A stretch of DNA of 64,000 nucleotides from Galerina marginata (lineage: Eukaryota > Basidiomycota > Agaricomycetes > Agaricales > Galerinaceae): NCBI GenBank assembly GCA_023014335.1, contig JAECYW010000029.1, positions 62,001 to 126,000 of the forward strand. Reading direction: 5' to 3'. Of this stretch, positions 57,117 through 64,000 are shown piece after piece (the first letter of the stretch is position 1; each line of letters starts with the position of its first letter). The notes below the pieces were generated by a model. It saw nothing but the letters and a program-made list of their open reading frames with translations. It was not told the DNA's origin and did no database searches. The position numbers and the translations under genes were made by a program.

Positions 57117-57780
57117 TTAGATGAGTTGCTTCTCGCAGGCGAAAAAAAAGGGTTGACTCACAGGGTCATCCACGCGGCCCAGCTCAAACATCAGCGACTT
57201 CCACGGGCCGTTGGAAAGAGCAGAATCGTCACATTGGCTAACGGCAGCGTACTGACGAACAATGAAATCAAGATAGTCATTCCGCCTCGACTGTTGACGT
57301 CGCTGAGTCGATGTCGACCTTGACAACATAATGGTGATGCGGCCATTATGATGGGTTTGTCTTGGGAGAAATGTTGATGGGAGATAAATCAAATACTGCT
57401 CCTGAAGGTCTAGACATTGAATCACGTCCCCCGAACTTGGCTCGCAAGCCTGGTCCAGCAGAAATGAGAGATACGGAGTCGACGACGTAGTAGTACTTGC
57501 TGCAAAGCCCTGCGATCTCAGTCCACCAAAGCCACCAGCGCCTTTGGGCTCCGGAATAACTAAGTTGGTTCACCAGGCTCGACCGGGGCAGACTTCTCGG
57601 CATCCAAATTGACTTCCTCCACAAAGAATTTTGAGAAGCTGAAGCGGGGCTTCACAAGTCGCTCGAGCATCATTCAAATTGTAAGAAAACTCTAAGAAGT
57701 CGGAATCGAGTCTAATGGAGTACAGCAGCGTGTCAGCGATAGCGATTTGGCCCAGTCCGATGCAAAACCCAGTGGCGATA
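57117..57780 (-). pseudogene. Unidentified gene fragment, third copy
   Basis: Minus-strand counterpart of 7781-8450 and 34275-34960. An extra 240 bp next to it (about 56710-57000), shared with the 35.0-35.4 kb region but missing from arm 1, shows arm 1 suffered a deletion there. Confidence 0.4.
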
Positions 57781-57819
57781 CCGTGCACAACCTGGATGAC
57801 AGAGGAATGAGCAGCGGGT

Positions 57820-58342
57820 GATCGCGCTACTCCTCTGCTAATTCTACGACTCCGATCTGGTCTTGAGGCAGTGAGGCGAGGTCGAGGGTTGAGCTTGACA
57901 TGCTTGACGTGCAAATCGTGATGTTTAACTCTGTTTGGCTTTCCAAACTCCCGGTTACCCGTCGGAGCTCTTCTTCTAGATCTGCGCGTCTTGACCACTC
58001 CTTTCGCCAGATGGTGCAAGCAAGTGGTTCTGCGTCGTTGTCTATTGGCTCTGAAGGGCCTGCTCCTTTCACCTTGGTGCGAGCTAGCAAAAAACCCCTC
58101 AGACTTCCCGTTACACATCCCATAGGCGAACCCAAATTATTGTCCTTACGCCGTAGGCCGATGACGCGGTAAGTGGACTGTGTGCCTCTCAGCGTGCGCT
58201 TATTCATCTTCAAACAGGGCCCTACGACCACTTTGAACAAATTGCGCAGCGAGATTTGTCTGCAAAGCCCAAATTGTTAGTGCTCTCTATTCATTTCTCA
58301 AAACTCAACTAAGCTTCGAATGTCTCTGACTCAAGTGGTCAT
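57820..58342 (-). repeat. Dispersed repeat X, copy 8 (3' part)
   Basis: Complement of about 7228-7735, with the TTTGGGCTTTGCAG, ATGAATAAGCGCACGCTGAG and GGAGCAGGCCCTTCAGAGCC landmarks on the minus strand. It is cut at its outer edge by ACC1 copy D. Confidence 0.75.
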
Positions 58343-58345
58343 GCT

Positions 58346-60595
58346 CGGGACTATGTCTTACCTCAGGACCTCAGGGCCAAGCCATGTTCCGCTCCAATAT
58401 GACTAGGATGACCTTGATACCGCTGTCAGTCAAGTTCTATCAAAGTCCAGAGCAAGGGCAAGCTTTCTCTCGCCATTTTCGCGTACGTGAAGAATAGCAG
58501 CTTCAATGTATCCAATCCAAGCAGTCGTCCTTACCAAACCCTTTAAGCCATTGTTTTTATTTCGGTGTTCAGGTCATCTATGTCAGTCTCACGGAAGTCT
58601 CGCGAAGTCACATGCCGTCATACGAGGAACGGCTCATTCAAATGGAAGCGATGCTAAAAAATTCGGTTACCGACAAGTACTACGGACATGCTCCAGTGGC
58701 ATCCAAAGGCGCCCTCAGAAGTTCTCAGAGAACACAGACTCTCGGTATACAGTATACGATTTGCTGCCATCGTTTATTACACATGAAGACTCTGTGGTTC
58801 GACAAGGTTGGTCAGACGAGTCCGCGTTGACTTGCCCCGGTTTTAACACTTTTTTTTGCAGATGTAGTTGAGGTTTACGTTAGGCGTCCATGTAATGCTC
58901 AATCCCTGCTCTCCATCGATTATGAAGGTGAGACACTGGACGATGGGGAAGTCTCCACAGTTGTAACTTGGCCGTTCAACCTTGGGCAATCGCATTCTCC
59001 TCCAGACACCCGACATCTGACTGTGGATTAGCTCTTCATCTTATTTATGTGCTTTCCTCCTCGTAACTCTTTCAGAAACGAACCTGTCGAACAGCTTTTG
59101 TGAGCGATTTGACCAATATGATCAATCATCACCACTACCAGCCGTCCCGCACCGGGGCCAATTGCCTCCTTCCCAAATGTCACAGCGCTATACAATGGTT
59201 TTGATGCAATGGTCTCCATGTTGCCCTCGATGCATGGGAATCCTCAGAGCGACATGGCCCCAACAATGCTCTTCGTATTTTCCACGAGGAGGACGATCTG
59301 CCTGAAAGTGTTTGGAATCAAGAAATGCTCAACTTCGTGAACAATCATGCTCTGATGGTGCCTAGAAAGCAGAGGACGCCAGTCATAATATCGAACCAGC
59401 CCTCGCCTTCCAGTTGGAACTTTACTGCCTGTCCAACTACAATCTGAAATCACGTTTTATTGAAGCAAAGCAGATTCACGTAGTCGCACGCGAAAATCAG
59501 CTTGACAACCGCTTCTTCATTCATGCCCTTGTCCGCCCAGGCCGTCAACGTGGTCCGAAGAATATCACATTTGAGAAGGACCGTCTTGTGACGAGCAACC
59601 TTGACCCAATTGAAATTGTCAGCGCCGAACATCAAAATGCAGATTGCAACCACATCTTCGTGAATAACCTCGCTGTTGAATACGAAGATGTACTGGCTGC
59701 CATCTGGCTCCGTTGAACGACCTGGTAAGCGCCTATGCCTTCTCCATGTTACTGGTTCAGAGATTAGGCTAGCTCTCGACAGCGATGTCAACTTGACCCC
59801 CATACGCTGCGTCGTCGAAAATGTATCGACAATGGAACTACCATCTTCAAGTTCATCGGCGACAAAAGCCCTTTGCACCTTTTACCCGTTCATCACTCAT
59901 ACCCTACCAAGGAGTCTTTGCAGCCTTAGCGTTACCAGGCTTTGCCCGTCGTTTGGATCAAGGCTCGCAAGCTGAAGTCCTTCGGTTGTTTTCTGGCATA
60001 GAACGATCCTGAACGCCATGAGAAGGTGTCAACTATCTTACGCCCGAAAACGCCCGTAAACCAAAGAGACTGGCCCGGATTCTGTGACGACCTTGATGAT
60101 TCAAGGAGCTGGCGAACGCCGTAACAAGATGTTATTGAAATGCAGGATGGTCTTGGTGTTGAATGCTTGGAAGGCTCCGGTCTCATTGCCGGAGAAACCG
60201 CCAGAGCTTATGACGACATTTTCACAATCATACTTGTCAGCGTTCGCTCAGTCGGCATTGGTGCATACCTTATCCGTCTTGGAGAATGTGCCATTCAAGT
60301 CGAACGCCAACCTATCATTTTGATCAGGGCCTCTCGGCTCTGAACAAGGTGGTCTCACGAGAAGTCTATACATCGTGCTCAAGAATGAGATTTCTCATTT
60401 AATGCCAGCAGCGACTTCCAAGGGGCCAGTCACATCCTTTCCTTAAACAACTTTCCTGTCGCTGAGATCTGAGATCAAGCACGGACCGCTTCCTATTCGC
60501 CTGGCCCTCGATACCTGGGACCACGATATTTACTACACGTGTTTGCGGCTGAGTGCGACGGCGTCTCCCATATGCAAATTCAGTATTTTTACCGA
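58346..60595 (+). pseudogene. ACC1: ACC1 pseudogene D
   Basis: Begins at QDYVLPQDLRA, in the central domain, and runs through MPSYEERLIQMEAMLKNSV (about 58612), YTVYDLLPSF, VTWPFNLGQSHSP, LVRPGRQRG, NADCNHIFVNNLAVEYEDVLAA, and carboxyltransferase pieces including LQDGLGVECLEGSG and ETARAYDDIFTIILVSVRSVGIGAYLIRLGE (about 60190-60300). It shares copy A's end near 60590. Base changes relative to A are scattered throughout, so it is an older sister and not part of the recent inverted duplication. Many frameshifts; non-functional. Confidence 0.92.
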
Positions 60596-60599
60596 TAAC

Positions 60600-60990
60600 G
60601 TTGGAACTTTGACTGCACTCGTATTAGCTAAGAAAACGGTTTCCCCACACTACCAAGGCGCCTTCTAGGTCATCCCCCGGGTTCATTCTGAACCCCCCAC
60701 ATATCGCGTGCTGTAGTTGCGGAAGCCACCAACATAATGTATGACCCCGATCCCTGTGCTGCTGAAGAGAACACTTCTGATCAAGCCTGGTGGACCTAAC
60801 CTTGACCTAGCCCATCCGGAGCCTGATGGTGCTGGTAGCTCAGGAGAACTGGTTTCGCATGGCCGCCCCGGCTTGGATAGTATGGACGTGGTCAATAGAG
60901 AGGCGATGGCACGGTTGGCTCGATCTGCTGTTCGACGGTTGTTTTCTTCATTTTATTCGTTTTCTTATTTACACTGTCATGTTTAGATTT
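60600..60990 (-). repeat. Repeat X, 5' subtype, copy 9
   Basis: Complement of the 29460-30060 subtype: CATTCTGAACCCCCCACATATCGCG, KRTLLIKPGGPNLDLAHPEP on the plus strand, then the intron-like TTTTCTTCATTTTATTCG segment. It ends at the MITE. Confidence 0.6.
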
Positions 60991-61007
60991 GCTCAAATAC
61001 TATGGCC

Positions 61008-61158
61008 ATGGGTTCCCTGAACATTGGACAGACCCCTCAGTCGGACAAGTCACACTTTTGGCAGAGGAATGTGACAAGGTGACTGATGAGCTGTGCAAAT
61101 GGAGCGATCTGATTGGCTTGTCCGACTGAGGGGTCTGTCCGATGTTCAGGGAACCCAT
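61008..61158. mobile_element. Small MITE with 42-bp terminal inverted repeats
   Basis: Arms 61008-61049 (ATGGGTTCCCTGAACATTGG...) and 61117-61158 are complementary with a single mismatch; 67 bp lie between. TA follows the right end, and TA also occurs a few bases outside the left end, so a TA target is possible but not clean. Non-coding. Confidence 0.82.
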
Positions 61159-61384
61159 AGTAGCGTTGTGCTGGGTTGGCGCTCAACGTCGATTATCTGA
61201 GTCAGATAAGAATGCCCTCACATTGCCACGCCGCCGCGCTCTCTGCAGCGAATGGCTGGCCTTTTAATTTAGAGTTTTAGAGTCATCAGTCCTGGGTAAA
61301 GAGTCCTCACTGATAAGTACAACTTGAAGTCTGCATTTACGAGACGTTCGTCCAACAGTAGGCTCGACCCAGCCGTTATGGATG

Positions 61385-61494
61385 AATACTGATTTGGGAT
61401 CAGTATTGTCTATGGGATCAATTACCCGGGGATGACCGTCCAAATTCGTATGCACCCAAAATTCATTTGTCATCCCGGGTATTGATCCATATAG
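61385..61494. repeat. Two nested small hairpins
   Basis: A perfect AATACTGAT-TTGGG-ATCAGTATT hairpin (about 61385-61407) lies beside a longer one with arms 61410-61436 and 61469-61494 (GGGATCAATTACCCGGGGAT versus its complement with two 1-base indels). Non-coding foldback remnants. Confidence 0.65.
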
Positions 61495-61560
61495 AGACTG
61501 GATTCGAGTCTAGTCCAACAGAGCGCGGCGCAGCCGCAAACACTTGTATATGATCATTAA

Positions 61561-61652
61561 AATGCTTCTGTCTCGCATTTTTTCGTTGACTGAAATTTTA
61601 TTTTGTGTTTCCACCTTACTATGAGAAATAGGAAAAATGCAAGACAGAAGCA
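61561..61652. repeat. Hairpin/foldback element
   Basis: Arms AATGCTTCTGTCTCGCATTT (61561 on) and its complement AAATGCAAGACAGAAGCA (ending 61652), one mismatch, with a 50-bp AT-rich centre. Non-coding. Confidence 0.7.
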
Positions 61653-61900
61653 GGTAGGCGAGCTTCATCTACTCAAATTCAATTTATGCACTACAAAATT
61701 TGTACAGAATTTTTAAAAGAATCACTACGGAGGCGCGAAGCGCTGACGGAGCAGGGTTCAGGTGTGCAGCCCCAGCATGCTGGAGACCCGGCGCGTAGCG
61801 ACGGGTCACCGGTCACCGGACATATCATCGGAGCTCAAATCTGGAACTAGATTACTGCCAGTTGGAAGAGCGAACTCAGCGACACTGATGATAAGCAACA
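61653..61900. other. Leader of the kinase-like gene
   Basis: Contains CACTACAAAATTTG at about 61689, similar to the palindrome start at 26775, and GC-rich AGGCGCGAAGCGCTGACGG / GGCGCGTAGCGACGGG phrases at about 61732-61806. No gene. Confidence 0.35.
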
Positions 61901-64000
61901 ATGGACCATAGCCCACGTCCTTCTGGTCACCTTCTAGCAGTTCCTCGCATGATTCCAGTCAGCCCTTCTCTCTCAAGTCTCTCCCGGTCCGGGAAAAGGC
62001 ATAACTCAGCCATCTCTGGATCGAACGTCGAAGGCATAACCAAACGCCAACGCCGAGAAGAGGATTTCGGCAATGAGATTGTCCGTTTAACTAAACAATT
62101 GCTCATTGGTCTCGAAAACTACACAACCTTCTTTACGTTCCTGGAAAAAAACCATCCTTGGTTCCACAACCCAAGCACTATACTTCGGGGAAGCACAGTT
62201 CACCTCATTTCACTTCTATTATCGCATGGTGACATCCCTACCAACAAGGTTGTGAGGAAGTTCACTTGCAAAGAGCCTTTAAAGATTGTGGATATACTGA
62301 AGCACCACAAGATCGAGCTCCCTACATACGCTGATATCGCCCAGGATCCCAAGTACAGCAGTTTCTTTTCCACTAGCGATTTCATCGATCACCCAGCCCA
62401 AAGCTTAGAAAATATACTTCAACTCCAACAACAGATACTGGAAAATGGATCGCGACTGCAGGCGTCACTTAATCAGAAGCCGAATAGCTTTCAATTTGGA
62501 CAACGTGGGATCTGGCACGACAAGCAGCTGGGCAACAACCCTATACTGTGTCATAGACCGGCAAGGAACCGACCACACCTTCCTTTGCAAATATTGCATC
62601 CCGCGTTTTATATCTTTACCACCAACACCACTTTTCCTGAATCCAGGTTACCGGAATTTCGCGAGGCTGCATTCAAACTGGCTAAATGCCTTACCGATCC
62701 AGCGGTAGCAGGGACTGCCGCTGCAGCACGGGCTTCGAAGATCATGGATTCGCTCACGCCGATCTTCCCTCAAAGCCATGACCACGAATGGACCCATGAC
62801 TTAAAAGGCAAGAAGATACCAAGAGGCAGAATTTCCATCGTCTACCGAAGACGTTCGGCAGAAAATGTTGGCACCAACATTTTCATCATCGATATAAAGT
62901 TAGAGGAGGGTGATAACGGTGACGCCTTCATGCAATCCGCCCATGCGTTCAACGAAATCATCGAGGATAGTCCTGAATTCCGTAAAACAGGTGCCCCAAC
63001 CTTTCTAATTACCATGTCTGGTATGTCTCTTGCATGCTTATCTCAATTAATCTTTGAATTCATCCTCAATTAGGACCCAATATCAAGTTCTGTGGTGGTT
63101 GGGCAAATTCATGTGCCGGCCCTTCTGTCGATGTGTTCCAGTCTCATTTTGCATGTTTGGATGCTGCGAGCGATCATATGGAAAGGCTTGCGAGGTCACT
63201 TTATTCCTTGAAAAGTGCCATAGATCTCCTTCCTTTGTAAGTTGATCAGTTATGTTATCAACTCATTCCAAATATTAATTGACCTTCAGGAACCATATTC
63301 CTGTTGGGCCCGGCATTATGGCTGATGTACCCGGAATTTTCCATAACTACCAACCCTTTGATGACATGGAAGCTTGTTTAAAGCTACAGGTTCTCCGCCC
63401 CTTGAACGGTAATCAGCACTTTTCCGTCTTCGAGGCTCAAGCTGGTGGCATTCCCAGCCAAATGCATCCTGGCAATGAAGCCCTGGCAGGAAACTGTGTG
63501 GCGAAGCTCGTTTATGATCAGTATGCTCAGGATGTCCACAGAGCCCTCGAACCAGAGTTTGCCCCTAGGTTATTTGGCGTTTCCTCAAAGCCAGGGATTA
63601 ATGCCAAGATCTATGTTATGGAACATATGCAACTTCCTAAGGGCAATCAGGGAGGCTGGTCTACGCTTTCTAGCTTGGACCCGGTATTGCCTGCATCTTG
63701 TCTTGAGGATATTCACACTGTCCTCAGGAAAATCACCTGCCGGCTAAAATCCCTTCATTTTGTTCATGGGGGATTATATCCTGACAATCTTTTGATCAAA
63801 ATGGCAGGTGTGACTAAAATTGCACAGCCAGTGGAAATCAAAGTCCTCAACTTTGAATTGGCGGGTGTGGCTGGAACAGTGCGCTATCCACTGAAATCCG
63901 ACACTGCTGGCTTCATTGGTGATGGTGATGGCACAAACATGATTGATAAATGGGTCAACAAGATTCAGGTAAAGATTCAGTCAAAGTTCAGAGCCTGAAG
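61901..64000 (+). CDS. Kinase-like protein of the CRN-associated fungal type, 3' end outside window
   Basis: Start ACAATGG at 61901. Introns 63021-63073 and 63237-63289 (53 nt each, GT...AG) join exons 61901-63020, 63074-63236 and 63290-63968. GTAAAG after 63968 looks like a further donor, so the gene runs past the window; 654 residues are readable. N-terminus: a basic nuclear-signal-like KRQRREE, then helices. Middle: SIVYRRRSAENVG...KLEEGDNGDAFMQSAHAFNEI...PTFLITMSGPNIKFCGGW, the fold that precedes the lobe in this family. The lobe carries KLRPLNGN-type and HGGLYPDNLLI, then VLNFELAGVAGTVRYP. In active relatives, as I recall, these read HGD...N and (I/V)DFD, so both catalytic Asp positions are replaced (Gly and Asn). 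It is probably a pseudokinase. Confidence 0.78.

Larger units (their letters stand above)
50146..58342 (-). repeat. Arm 2 of the large inverted repeat (partner 7228-16841)
   Basis: Reverse-complement copy of arm 1: SR frame, ACC1 copy C, unidentified fragment, end of X. The left edge is sharp at 50146. The right edge, around 58342, falls in X at AAGTGGTCA, immediately followed by ACC1 copy D. Identity is essentially complete to about 56055 and lower beyond. The arms are 33 kb apart. Confidence 0.92.

Noticed and set aside
1..64000. tRNA and rRNA genes
   Set aside because: GTTCGAA-type box-B-like strings occur in repeat X, but no cloverleaf or matching A box could be built around them. No rRNA-like sequence was seen.

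Overview
The window looks like a repeat-rich, gene-poor stretch of a mushroom-forming basidiomycete (Agaricomycete) genome. The reasons are internal. Real genes carry several short introns of about 47-60 nt with GT...AG ends and CTNA branch points. The protein families are agaric-type: a WD40 protein with a C-terminal membrane helix, a 'GGMSSDES' family protein and a CRN-associated kinase-like protein. The mobile elements are a Tnp2/CACTA transposase and a Ty1/copia-type element. The species cannot be named from this window. All family names come from recalled motifs; no search was run.

Layout. 0-6.7 kb: a small two-exon gene (minus strand), a dead 5' fragment of the RNA polymerase II largest-subunit gene RPB1 with an 84-bp inverted block, and an intact seven-exon 611-residue gene (3626-5787). 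6.8-16.8 kb: a composite block made of an unclassified dispersed repeat (called X here), an unidentified gene fragment, a decayed acetyl-CoA carboxylase (ACC1) copy, and a long intronless open frame (1108 residues) whose 120-bp tandem repeat encodes SR dipeptides. 17-28 kb: a TA-flanked MITE, a multi-exon gene split by a non-autonomous copia-type LTR element (TRIM), a broken Tnp2 transposase, two X copies and a third, decayed copy of the SR frame. 28-33 kb: a small agaric gene with a TATA box, then RPB1 pseudogene copy A. 33-37 kb: X, the unidentified fragment and ACC1 copy B. 37.3-40 kb: a WD40 gene bracketed by 28-bp inverted repeats. 42.7-46.2 kb: RPB1 pseudogene copy B, a direct duplicate of copy A with extra 5' exons. 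47.6-49.5 kb: an intact three-exon coiled-coil gene. 50.1-58.3 kb: an inverted copy of the 7.2-16.8 kb block. 58.3-61 kb: ACC1 copy D and X. 61.0-61.7 kb: three hairpin/TIR elements in a row. 61.9 kb to the end: a kinase-like gene that runs off the window.

The main pattern is a mosaic of duplicated, intron-containing fragments of two essential single-copy genes (ACC1 and RPB1), joined to repeat X and to an intact SR/RRM-like open frame. The fragments keep introns, so they spread as DNA and not through mRNA. Several junctions fall inside or at the edge of introns. The SR frame is the only member of the composite block that is not eroded. It is present twice almost identically (three versus five 120-bp units) and a third time as a relic.
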